Origin: Hyphomicrobiales bacterium
GTDB lineage: Bacteria > Pseudomonadota > Alphaproteobacteria > Rhizobiales > Rhizobiaceae
Direction of reading: 5' to 3'
NCBI GenBank assembly: GCA_900472625.1
Contig: UCIT01000011.1
Span: forward strand, 62,001-126,000
DNA length: 64,000 nt
Of this stretch, positions 45,449 through 52,554 are shown one piece after another. The first letter of the stretch is position 1; every line of letters begins with the position of its first letter. The position numbers and the translations under genes were made by a program. Below the pieces are notes generated by a model, which saw only the letters and a program-made list of their open reading frames with translations, was not told the origin of the DNA and ran no database searches.

Positions 45449-45598
45449 TCAGTTGCCGCCGTCCCGCTGATCGGCAGCGCGACCGCCGCACGAAGAACCG
45501 TCGCTTGCACGATCGTAAGAATGTGCGCAGTTACCGGCGACGGATGCAGATGCAGCGGATAGACCGACCAGCGCTGCTACAAATAGAACTTTGATCAA
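45449..45598 (-). CDS. Small exported Cys-containing protein, TTG start
   Basis: A 49-residue protein: hydrophobic leader (MIKVLFVAALVGLSAASASVAG), then NCAHSYDRASDGSSCGGRAA and a short Gly/Asp tail. Two cysteines bracket the DRASDGSS motif, reminiscent of tiny exported proteins common in rhizobia that carry a C-(x)n-ASDGS-x-CGGRAA pattern. The start is TTG at 45598 with GGGGAG upstream at good spacing. It is at the prophage edge, so it may be cargo. Confidence 0.65.
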   Translation of the reverse strand: MIKVLFVAALVGLSAASASVAGNCAHSYDRASDGSSCGGRAADQRDGGN

Positions 45599-45725
45599 GA
45601 CTCACTCCCCATAAGGTTGTTAACGGCGAGATGAGTGACAGAAACAATATTAGTTGCATAGTGTCGCGACGATACTCGCTAAACTATTTTAAGGCGGTGG
45701 TTAATATTAGCCATGACTGTCGCAC

Positions 45726-46352
45726 TTATCCGCCCTGCGCCGCTGACAGTCGCTGGCGCTCAACACGATCAAGCCGCTCCCTGAGATCAAGCATGAAGTC
45801 GCGTTGCCCATAGACGCTGCCTTGCGCTGTCTTCAGGTCATCAAGTTGACGCTGCTGGTCGTTGAACCGCTGGTCATAGCTCGCCCACACCCGGTCAAGC
45901 TCTTCTCTCGGCACCTGAGCGTCTCGGACATCCTTAACCGAGCCTTCCATTCTCTGCCGGTCTTCGGCACCTCGAGCGGTACGCCACTCCATTTCCTTTT
46001 GCGTGACCATCTTGTCGACGACAGTGCCGATCGCCTGCGCGCTGGCCGATACCTGAACCTTGGCATCATCACGTATCTGGACGATGCTGTCCTTGATGGG
46101 CTGAAGGGCCATGAACCCTAGGCCTGTAAGGATGGCAACCCCTACGCTTAGAGCCGCCCAGATTGCCGGCCATTGGGTGCGGGAGTTCGACCGCAGCTCA
46201 TTCGATAGCGTCCCGATCGCTGCGTTCACCGACTGAAAGCCGGTGTTCATGTTGGAGCGCAGATCTACAATGTCTTTGCCCTGGTTCTCTACCCTTTCGG
46301 ACAGCCTGGCCCATGAGGCCATCGGGTCAAAATTGTTGCCGTTGCTGCTCAT
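45726..46352 (-). CDS. Phage membrane protein with coiled coil
   Basis: A 208-residue protein: soluble N-terminus (about 65 residues, including RLSERVENQGKDIVDLRSNMNTGFQ), a single transmembrane helix (AIWAALSVGVAILTGLGFMAL, near 72-92), then a long charged helical region (EELDRVWASYDQRFNDQQRQLDDLKTAQ) likely to form a coiled coil. It is the last gene of the leftward lysis block, 42 bp after Rz1. Function unknown; a lysis accessory or superinfection role is possible. ATG at 46352 after AGGGAAC; ATG at 46376 is an alternative. Confidence 0.65.
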   Translation of the reverse strand: MSSNGNNFDPMASWARLSERVENQGKDIVDLRSNMNTGFQSVNAAIGTLSNELRSNSRTQWPAIWAALSVGVAILTGLGFMALQPIKDSIVQIRDDAKVQVSASAQAIGTVVDKMVTQKEMEWRTARGAEDRQRMEGSVKDVRDAQVPREELDRVWASYDQRFNDQQRQLDDLKTAQGSVYGQRDFMLDLRERLDRVERQRLSAAQGG

Positions 46353-46393
46353 ATCGATGTTCCCTGCCAACCCCATGCCCTTTCAATGCAATG

Positions 46394-46600
46394 CTATTTC
46401 CAGCACCCTTGCGAGGCGCCGAAGCGGTTATGCGATGCCACCTGATCGGCAAAGGGCCGGTCAGTCTTGAGGATGGTCACCGATGTTTCAAGGCTGGGTG
46501 TCAGGCGCGAGAACCCGTCGCACGCATTCTGCTTGTTCGTCGCCTGACAAGCCCATAGCGGCGCACAAAGCAGAGGAATCAGAAGCAGAGACTTCACCAT
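46394..46600 (-). CDS. Rz1-like outer-membrane spanin lipoprotein
   Basis: A 68-residue protein with a lipoprotein signal (VKSLLLIPLLCAPLWAC, lipidation at the last Cys) and a short periplasmic part containing two more cysteines. It starts inside the Rz-like gene in another frame (overlap 46488-46600) and ends beyond it, the out-of-frame overlapping Rz/Rz1 layout. The o-spanin joins the i-spanin to fuse inner and outer membranes at the end of lysis. ATG at 46600. The lipobox (LWAC) is slightly atypical. Confidence 0.75.
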   Translation of the reverse strand: MVKSLLLIPLLCAPLWACQATNKQNACDGFSRLTPSLETSVTILKTDRPFADQVASHNRFGASQGCWK

Positions 46601-46769
46601 TGATGTCGTTCCTTTTGCGGAGAAGTTCGACGGACTGCTCAAGGGCAGCCGTAGCGGCCTGCTGGCGGCCCTCATGTCTGCCGACGAGGATTGACGGGTA
46701 AACGGTCAGGAGCGCGCCTACGGCCACGCCTCCGCCGATCTTGAGCCATTCAGGCAGCAACTTGAGCAT
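46488..46769 (-). CDS. Rz-like inner-membrane spanin
   Basis: A 93-residue protein with one N-terminal transmembrane helix (IGGGVAVGALLTVYPSILVG, residues 11-30). A periplasmic helical segment follows (HEGRQQAATAALEQSVELLRKRNDINGE) with coiled-coil character and two C-terminal cysteines. Size, topology, position directly after the endolysin (20-base overlap) and the embedded lipoprotein gene identify the i-spanin. It partners Rz1 to span the periplasm. ATG at 46769. Confidence 0.8.
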   Translation of the reverse strand: MLKLLPEWLKIGGGVAVGALLTVYPSILVGRHEGRQQAATAALEQSVELLRKRNDINGEVSASDSSALCAAMGLSGDEQAECVRRVLAPDTQP

Positions 46770-47640
46770 CTGTCTTCACCTGTAGATCGAGGGCGTCGAG
46801 GCGTTCGGCCTTGCGGCGGTTCGCGTACCAACGATAAGCGAGGCCGCCCACGGTCAGGACGGCGCCGACGATGATCAGCCCCGCGACTACCTTGCCGATG
46901 AGTTCAGAGCCAAGGCTGTACGGTGCCAACTGGTCACGGACCTGTTCGAGCGTTACGGCGATACCGCCGGAGCCAACACCGCCGCCGGTCGAGGCATCGG
47001 CCGCCGCCATCGTCGGGGCTGCCTTAGCGTCAGACAGGAACGCCTTGGCGTCGCCGCCAACCACATAGTGCACTTCAGGACCGACCGAGCCGGTTGCCCA
47101 CGCCTGCCCGACAGCGAGCACGCCGGCCACGCGGGATGTCCAACCCTTGCCGAAAGTCTTGAACGTCTTCAGCGCCCGCAGGAAGGCCATACGGCGTTCA
47201 CAGATGAGAGCCACCAGCCGATCATTGTCATTGACACTAGCGGCCGCCAGCAGCGTTCCCTGCCCGATCACGCCGTCAATGGCACCTTGATACAGCCCGA
47301 GCGCCTGTAGAGCGCGCTGGAGCCATTTCACAGACTGACCGACGCCAGAGTTTACCGAGCCGTCGAAGACGACATAGGACACACCGGGCGCGAGCCTGTC
47401 GCATTTGGCGAGATCCCAATATCGGCGCCGATAGATCGCCTGCAGTTCGGTCATGCTGATATTCTTGACCGGCAGAGGGCTGGCGCCGATTGATGCGCGA
47501 TACTCGTCATAGACGCGCTGGGTGACGCCCTTCATGGTCGCGCCGCCGGGGTCCTGTGGATGGTCGGAAAAGCCGCCCTCGTGCACCAGCACCTTGGCGA
47601 GAGAACGCGAGAATTCGTTTGCTGGGTCGAGGACCTGCAT
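46750..47640 (-). CDS. Phage endolysin, GH108 N-acetylmuramidase with C-terminal membrane segment
   Basis: A 296-residue protein. The N-terminal GH108 domain shows the catalytic Glu21 in LVHEGGFSDHPQDPGGATMKGVT. The following helical PG_binding_3-like domain includes VSYVVFDGSVNSGVGQSVKWLQRAL. Beyond a Gly/Ala linker, residues 250-269 form one hydrophobic helix followed by a basic patch (RRKAER). It cleaves the glycan backbone of peptidoglycan during lysis. The C-terminal membrane segment is unusual for a soluble lysin and may anchor it or supply holin-like function; no separate holin gene is seen. It overlaps the Rz gene. Confidence 0.9.
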   Translation of the reverse strand: MQVLDPANEFSRSLAKVLVHEGGFSDHPQDPGGATMKGVTQRVYDEYRASIGASPLPVKNISMTELQAIYRRRYWDLAKCDRLAPGVSYVVFDGSVNSGVGQSVKWLQRALQALGLYQGAIDGVIGQGTLLAAASVNDNDRLVALICERRMAFLRALKTFKTFGKGWTSRVAGVLAVGQAWATGSVGPEVHYVVGGDAKAFLSDAKAAPTMAAADASTGGGVGSGGIAVTLEQVRDQLAPYSLGSELIGKVVAGLIIVGAVLTVGGLAYRWYANRRKAERLDALDLQVKTDAQVAA

Positions 47641-47720
47641 GGATGGGCTCCAGATTGTCGAGGGATTTCAGAAAATGGGTACGAGGCGGCGAACCGTGAA
47701 AGAGCCGCCTCTTGCGGCCC

Positions 47721-48683
47721 TCAAGGGGCGGCGAATCCCATTACCGCCACGCGATGCGCTGCGACGGAAGGGTCGGTTACGCGCACGCGGTGGCCAAAGC
47801 CTTTCCACGAGCCCGATGCATTCAGAGTTGATTGCGCGTTGTATGCGGCGTCAGTGAAGGAGCCTGTGGCTGCTTGCACCCAGGACACGCCATCGAACAC
47901 ATCAACGAAATAGTTCAGCACCCGCGGCGGCGCTGCACCTGCGAAAGATCGACCAGCAGGGCTCTTGATTGTGATCGAGGAGATTGTCTTCTCTTCAGCC
48001 CAAGTCTTTCCGATGTAGAAGCTATTGCTCTCGCTGCTGGCGAACGTGACGTCTGTTGCATCAAAGACATTCGGCCCATTTGTTAGATCAGTGGCGATTG
48101 CCTCGACCGGAACATATGGATCGGCGGCGATCGGCCCTTGAGGGTCTTCTTCCTCACTCCACTGCCAAGAGGCTATCACACGAGCGCCACCCGTCATCGA
48201 CACAACCACGCCCCAGCCTTGCGGAACTTTAATTGGAGGGTCGAAGGTATAGGGCCGATCTTGCCATTCGGTCCCAAGCCAGATTTCCTGAATTGGCCTA
48301 TTGAGCGGGTAGTTGTTCGGAGACGCTCCTTCATTGAAGCGAATCTCCGCTTTCGCGTCTGGGCCACCAAACACCTTATTGCTGGAATGATCCGCAAAGA
48401 GGCTAGCGAGTGGTGCTCGTGTCCTGCGAATATCGGCGCCGAGCGGGTCATTTCCAGAGAACCGAGAACCCGCGACAATCACCTTGTCGACAACCAGAAT
48501 TTTCCCGGATCCAAACGGATTCCACAATTGGGCGTTACCTGCCCCGGATGTGCCGGAAATTACCTGCCCCATATAGGATTGAACATCGGTCATGCTTGCA
48601 CCCTCGTCTTGAGATTGAGATGGTGAGTTGATGACCAGGAACGCAGCCAGCACGGCGGCGAAGCTACGACAGAGAACCTTCAT
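47721..48683 (-). CDS. Phage tail-associated protein with possible signal leader
   Basis: A 320-residue, beta-rich protein (GKILVVDKVIVAGSRFSG, SNSFYIGKTWAEEKTISSITIKSPAG) with a C-terminal WKGFGHRVRVTD region. Its place between the collagen-like fibre gene and the endolysin suggests a tail or receptor-binding component. From ATG 48683 it begins with a signal-peptide-like stretch (CRSFAAVLAAFLVINSPSQS). An internal ATG at 48593 with GAGGG would give a 290-residue leaderless form. A hairpin at 48685-48718 covers the ribosome site of the longer form. Confidence 0.65.
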   Translation of the reverse strand: MKVLCRSFAAVLAAFLVINSPSQSQDEGASMTDVQSYMGQVISGTSGAGNAQLWNPFGSGKILVVDKVIVAGSRFSGNDPLGADIRRTRAPLASLFADHSSNKVFGGPDAKAEIRFNEGASPNNYPLNRPIQEIWLGTEWQDRPYTFDPPIKVPQGWGVVVSMTGGARVIASWQWSEEEDPQGPIAADPYVPVEAIATDLTNGPNVFDATDVTFASSESNSFYIGKTWAEEKTISSITIKSPAGRSFAGAAPPRVLNYFVDVFDGVSWVQAATGSFTDAAYNAQSTLNASGSWKGFGHRVRVTDPSVAAHRVAVMGFAAP

Positions 48684-48684
48684 G

Positions 48685-48718
48685 ATACACTCCGAGTAAA
48701 AAACAACTCAGAGTGTAT
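48685..48718 (-). promoter_or_regulatory. Hairpin that can sequester a ribosome binding site
   Basis: ATACACTCCGAGT (48685-48697) and ACTCAGAGTGTAT (48706-48718) pair at 12 of 13 positions around an 8-nt loop. On the mRNA of the leftward gene at 48683 the 3' arm contains the CGGAG ribosome site, one base before the start codon, so folding would block initiation. Confidence 0.6.
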
Positions 48719-48787
48719 TCATTCGGACCCGCCGTATCCACCATTCTATGTGGCACACTTGCTATCTCTGGAAATCATCTGTGGAAC

Positions 48788-49312
48788 TTAATTGCCGATC
48801 GCCCGCACGGTGACGGATACGCCAGCGCCTGCGGTCTGGAATGGCCCGCTGGTGAGAAGGAGTGTGCCGCGAGAGACCTTCACTAGGACGTTGCAGCCAG
48901 TTTTGGTGGCGGATCCAGCGACAACGCTGCCGCCCACTTCCTGATCGCCTATCCATCCCTGAATGACGTCGATGTCAGGAACCGCCTCGAATGCAGGGTT
49001 GAAAACGATAGCGGCGATCCCGCTGGCATTCGTGACGCCGGAGAACCGCTCTACGCGCTTGGGAGTGCCGACAGCACCAGGTGAGCCGGGATCGCCCTTA
49101 TCGCCCTTTGTGCCAACGCCTGGGTCTCCCTTGTCGCCTTTGACAGAGGCACCCGGATCGCCCTTGTCGCCTTTATCCCCCTTGTCGCCTTTCGCGACCG
49201 GACCACGATTGGCAATCTTCTGCACCGTCGTCGTCACAGGCTTTCCGCTTTGGATGACAACGGCAACCTCGTTTCCCGTCAGTGTGTCGGCAGGCGGAAG
49301 CTTGGGAGGCAT
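48788..49312 (-). CDS. Phage tail protein with collagen-like repeats
   Basis: A 174-residue protein. Residues about 42-82 are collagen-like Gly-X-Y repeats rich in GDKGDP, followed by a C-terminal beta domain (VERFSGVTNASGIAAIVFNPAF, then VSVTVRAIGN). Collagen-like stretches in phage proteins make trimeric stalks, so a short side fibre is likely. ATG at 49312 is one base after the stop of the preceding gene. The repeats are encoded at about 49070-49190 and are prone to length variation. Confidence 0.8.
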   Translation of the reverse strand: MPPKLPPADTLTGNEVAVVIQSGKPVTTTVQKIANRGPVAKGDKGDKGDKGDPGASVKGDKGDPGVGTKGDKGDPGSPGAVGTPKRVERFSGVTNASGIAAIVFNPAFEAVPDIDVIQGWIGDQEVGGSVVAGSATKTGCNVLVKVSRGTLLLTSGPFQTAGAGVSVTVRAIGN

Positions 49313-49313
49313 G

Positions 49314-49688
49314 TCAGGTCTCCGGGGCTAGGAGTTCATCGGCGCGGGTCGAGGAATTGAGGGTGGTAGCGATCATGTCGTGTAGGGTCGCCCAAAGCGG
49401 ATCGTCAGTGCTTAGAAATGTAGCTGCGTCATAGATCCCTTTGAGACGCGCTCCAGCTTGCTGCATGGCGCCGGTAATCAGCTCAGCCTCGTCATCGCTC
49501 ATCCGAATCCATGGCGTTGATTTCGAGATCATATAAGGCCCAGACGGGATAGGGCCATATGCCGTTCCAAGCCATTTTTGCCGGGCGTCATCCGGGGCTA
49601 ACGGCACCTCAACCGCTCCGGCTGGCGCTGGAGCTTCATCGAAGCCACCAATATAGTTCCCCTGCTTGTCGACGAAATATTTTGTCAT
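49314..49688 (-). CDS. Phage fibre-associated protein (assembly-chaperone-like)
   Basis: A 124-residue soluble protein beginning MTKYFVDKQGNYIGGFDEAPAPAG and with a helical C-terminal half (AELITGAMQQAGARLKGIYDAA). Small genes of this kind directly after a fibre gene often encode tail-fibre assembly proteins; here that is inferred from position and the N-terminal pattern. ATG at 49688 overlaps the fibre stop by four bases (ATGA). Confidence 0.65.
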   Translation of the reverse strand: MTKYFVDKQGNYIGGFDEAPAPAGAVEVPLAPDDARQKWLGTAYGPIPSGPYMISKSTPWIRMSDDEAELITGAMQQAGARLKGIYDAATFLSTDDPLWATLHDMIATTLNSSTRADELLAPET

Positions 49689-50662
49689 GCGAAAGCCCTC
49701 ACTCGGAAGCGCCAGTTGGCATTTGTCAGATTGACAATGACGCCAGAGGTGCCGTTCAGCACTTGGAATGGATTGGTGCCAGAGCCATAGCGGACGTAGA
49801 TGTTCGAGGCATCTCGATCCATCATGAAGCCGTTGCCAGCAGCTCCGCCCGTCCCCAAGCCATTCGCGGACGGGGCGACAGTGATAACTTTGCCTGCTGC
49901 AAATCCAGCGTCCGTTGTCAGGCATTCCAATTCAGCTACGACGATTTCTGGGACCACACCTAGCCCGTGCCCAATCGTCAAAGGCCCCGCCGCAGTGATC
50001 GTCTGGTTAGCTGAAAGGAACTTTTTGGAAATCGAGGTAGAAAGCGCCGTTGAAATCGCCGCGCCAACAAACGCTGTCGTCGCGATCGATGTGTCGTTGT
50101 CACCGGGGGACGGTGTCGGGGCCTTCGGATCCCCTGTAAATGTAGGCGATGCAAGGTTGGCCTTGAGGTTGAGCGCCGTCTGCTGCGCGGTGCTTACAGG
50201 CTTATTTGCGTCCGACGTGTTGTCCACGTTCGCCAAGCCAACATCGGATTTCGACAGCGACAGAGCCGTTTTGAACGCGTCGGCATCAGCCGAGCCCGAG
50301 ATGCTTTGAACGAAGGTGGACAGGCTGTAACCGTGAGCGGTGTTTGCATCACTGAAGTAAATACCCTGATCAGCGGCAAAGGTCACTTCGGATAAGGCCA
50401 GAAGCGTCCCCACAAGGACCTGTTCCGCGAGGTTGTTCGCGAAGTCCTGAAATGAGATCGACTGGTAATAGTCAATGCTCTTGTCCCAAGCCTGGAAATA
50501 GGTCATCGCCGGGTTGGTCACGGCAGGGACCGGGACGAGCGCGCCAAAGTTTGGCTTGATCACCTGATCGACGCCATTTTCCACGATGATCGTCAAGCCA
50601 TCCGTCGCCCGGATATGCGCCGGGAACCGCGGCAGAACGTTCAGAACAAGGTTTGTGTTCAT
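49685..50662 (-). CDS. Phage tail fibre protein
   Basis: A 325-residue fibre. The central repeat motif KSDVGLANVDNTSDANKPVS followed by TAQQTALNLKANLASPTFTG is the hallmark of phage tail fibre repeats, then ATTAFVGAAI. A C-terminal receptor-facing domain follows (GHGLGVVPEIVVAELEC, WRFRVRAFA). It should recognise the bacterial surface. ATG at 50662 overlaps the previous stop by four bases. Confidence 0.9.
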   Translation of the reverse strand: MNTNLVLNVLPRFPAHIRATDGLTIIVENGVDQVIKPNFGALVPVPAVTNPAMTYFQAWDKSIDYYQSISFQDFANNLAEQVLVGTLLALSEVTFAADQGIYFSDANTAHGYSLSTFVQSISGSADADAFKTALSLSKSDVGLANVDNTSDANKPVSTAQQTALNLKANLASPTFTGDPKAPTPSPGDNDTSIATTAFVGAAISTALSTSISKKFLSANQTITAAGPLTIGHGLGVVPEIVVAELECLTTDAGFAAGKVITVAPSANGLGTGGAAGNGFMMDRDASNIYVRYGSGTNPFQVLNGTSGVIVNLTNANWRFRVRAFA

Positions 50663-51003
50663 CGGCCAACTATCCCGTCTATGATCGGCAGCACGCCGAT
50701 GACCTCTTGCTCGACGATTCCGTCACGCTTGACGGTGATGCCGATCTGGTAAGTATCCGGGCAAATGTTGCCCATGTCGGAGGCTGTGAAATGCCACTGA
50801 AGGACTCCGCCGCCGAGATCGTCGAACTTGGCGTTATCCAGCGTGGCGGTGAGATACGGGCCGCAACGGTCCTTGCGCACCACGAGCGTGACATCGACCC
50901 CAGTCAGGTCGGTGATGATGTCGCCGGTATCCGCATTGACGAGTTGAAGTGTCCCGAACCAATCTGCGCGATTGGATATCGGGTCGAAGGTTCCCTGATA
51001 CAT
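50659..51003 (-). CDS. Small phage tail-region protein
   Basis: A 114-residue beta-rich protein (WFGTLQLVNADTGDIITDLTGVDVTLVVRKD, DTYQIGITVKRDGIVEQEVIGVLPIIDG) with an Ig-like strand pattern. It sits in the fibre operon, overlapping the fibre gene by four bases and two bases after the collar gene. Function unknown; a structural adaptor or a baseplate-associated protein is plausible. ATG at 51003. Confidence 0.65.
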   Translation of the reverse strand: MYQGTFDPISNRADWFGTLQLVNADTGDIITDLTGVDVTLVVRKDRCGPYLTATLDNAKFDDLGGGVLQWHFTASDMGNICPDTYQIGITVKRDGIVEQEVIGVLPIIDGIVGR

Positions 51004-51005
51004 CG

Positions 51006-51947
51006 CTACAGCCTTATGTAGATCGTGACGCCCGTAGAGGGCTGAAGGTTGTTGTGGTTGGCGCCGCCGCCGACGGTGTTGGTCGTGATCGTGTGAGTGT
51101 GCGCTCCGGCGGAAGTCGTGCTCTGGCTTCGATTTGTTCCATTTCCTCGGAAACCGATGTTATTGCTGCCATTCACATCTTCCGTGCCGTTGACGCTGTG
51201 CGTGTGCGCTCCGTCGCTACTGGTTGTCCCCGTATGAGTATGCGCCGGCATCTCGTCGATCGTCAGCTTGTGCGTTGCCTCACCGCCCGACCAGCCGAGC
51301 GCAACGGCATCCGGCGTAACGTTGGCCGCGATGTTGCCCATAACATCGAGGCCGATCAGCGCGCGCCCACGAAGGTCAGGGAGCGTTATCGGCTTATTCG
51401 CCAGCCAGTCGGCAGAAGCACTTGCCCCACGCCCGCCAAGGACCACCAGTGAGGGATTAGCTGCCCATAGGTGCTCATAGAGCGCCAGGCAGTCAGCGGC
51501 AGACCTCTCTGAGGCTCCAGACAGCGCCGAGCCGATGGTCCGGCCGTTCGCCCGCACCCAGCCCGAGATAAACCCGGTTCCGTAACGGTGCTTCATATCC
51601 CCGGTTTGCAAGACGCCATCCGGGTCAACCGGAGCGGTCGGCGTATCCCCGCCGCTATCCTGAGGCCCAACAATCGGGATTTGGACCGCCGTGTAGATCA
51701 GCGTTCCGCCATCTGTGGTGAGGCGGAAGTCATAGAACCCATCCGCCTCGTCGAAGAAAACAGAGGGGAACCGACCATAGCCGTCTGTCGTCAACGGGTT
51801 GGTGTGCGGATTCGTCAGGCCATAGTCGCGATACACCTCAAGCGGCGTAGTCGTGCCGCCGAGATAGAAGAACGCCTTGGCGCCGACGATCGGCTTGCCG
51901 TTCAGATCGTTGATCTGTTGAGCGCTGCTCGGCCAATATCCTGCCAT
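51006..51947 (-). CDS. Phage tail collar/fibre protein with HTHT metal-binding repeats
   Basis: A 313-residue protein. The N-terminus (INDLNGKPIVGAKAFFYLGGTTTPLEVYRDYGLT) is a common virion-attachment domain. The collar-like core has GWVRANGRTIG and ITLPDLRGRALIGLD. The C-terminus carries His-X-His repeats (MPAHTHTGTT, GAHTHSVNG, AGAHTHTITT) that bind metal in trimeric short tail fibres. ATG at 51947; the frame's first codons to 51974 lack a better site. It is the first of a packed five-gene fibre block. Confidence 0.9.
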   Translation of the reverse strand: MAGYWPSSAQQINDLNGKPIVGAKAFFYLGGTTTPLEVYRDYGLTNPHTNPLTTDGYGRFPSVFFDEADGFYDFRLTTDGGTLIYTAVQIPIVGPQDSGGDTPTAPVDPDGVLQTGDMKHRYGTGFISGWVRANGRTIGSALSGASERSAADCLALYEHLWAANPSLVVLGGRGASASADWLANKPITLPDLRGRALIGLDVMGNIAANVTPDAVALGWSGGEATHKLTIDEMPAHTHTGTTSSDGAHTHSVNGTEDVNGSNNIGFRGNGTNRSQSTTSAGAHTHTITTNTVGGGANHNNLQPSTGVTIYIRL

Positions 51948-51991
51948 ATTCACTTCCCGCGCGAGTTGGTGCATGGTGGCGCAACGCCAGC

Positions 51992-52345
51992 ATGGGGATG
52001 AGGATGAGATTTTCGCTTGTGGTTGCAGTTGTGTCGGTGTGCCTCGCGGGTTGCGTGGACACCTCGTCGCCTAAGTTTCAGCAGATGAGCATGCAGAAAT
52101 GCGAGAGCTTTGGGTATAAAGCCGGATCGACAGAGATGGCGAACTGCCGGATGCAGTTGACCGTTCTTCAAGAGCAAGACAACATGCGCCGGAGACAGAA
52201 CATGTCTCGAGCCTTGAGTGAGGCCGGCGAAGACATGCAGCGCCAGGCCGATCGAAACGCCTACATCCAAGCCGCCCAGGCTCGGAACAACATCAATTGT
52301 ACGAGCACCCGTTACGGGAACATGGTCAACACGTCATGTCACTAA
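51992..52345 (+). CDS. Phage-borne lipoprotein (moron candidate)
   Basis: A 117-residue protein with a lipoprotein signal (RFSLVVAVVSVCLAGC; lipobox LAGC). The mature part is Gln/Asn/Met-rich and helical, with four further cysteines (QKCESFGYK, ANCRMQL, INCTSTRYG, NTSCH) that could form two disulphides. It is rightward, against the structural genes. Relatives may be rhizobial small lipoproteins with an ESFGYK-like motif. It overlaps the next gene by ten bases. Start may be 51992, 51998 or 52004. Confidence 0.75.
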   Translation: MGMRMRFSLVVAVVSVCLAGCVDTSSPKFQQMSMQKCESFGYKAGSTEMANCRMQLTVLQEQDNMRRRQNMSRALSEAGEDMQRQADRNAYIQAAQARNNINCTSTRYGNMVNTSCH

Positions 52346-52554
52346 AGCAGATCGACCATAACCCGAATGAACCTCCTCGCCCGCTTCGTGGCGAGGCATG
52401 GTTCGTGACGATCGTGACGGTCGTTGTGATCTCGACCGTGCTCTACGGTCTTCGAATGATCTTCGACTACAGCCACGTTTTATTCGCCGCGGCGCTTCTC
52501 GCGCTCATCGCTTTGATGATCCCAATTGTTCTGCGAATGGACGCGAAGCGATAG
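52336..52554 (+). CDS. Small two-helix membrane protein paired with the lipoprotein
   Basis: A 72-residue protein with a short polar N-terminus (SLKQIDHNPNEPPRPLRGEA) and two hydrophobic helices (FVTIVTVVVISTVLYGL and VLFAAALLALIALMIPIVL). It starts inside the lipoprotein gene (ATG at 52336). It runs head-on into the 684-residue virion protein gene, overlapping its 3' end by 50 bases. Pairing with an outer-membrane-type lipoprotein suggests envelope modification or superinfection exclusion, which is inferred. Confidence 0.7.
   Translation: MSLKQIDHNPNEPPRPLRGEAWFVTIVTVVVISTVLYGLRMIFDYSHVLFAAALLALIALMIPIVLRMDAKR

Noticed and set aside
45008..48700. Integrase or excisionase next to the tRNA
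   Set aside because: All frames near the left junction were examined; none shows tyrosine or serine recombinase motifs. It is presumably at the other end.
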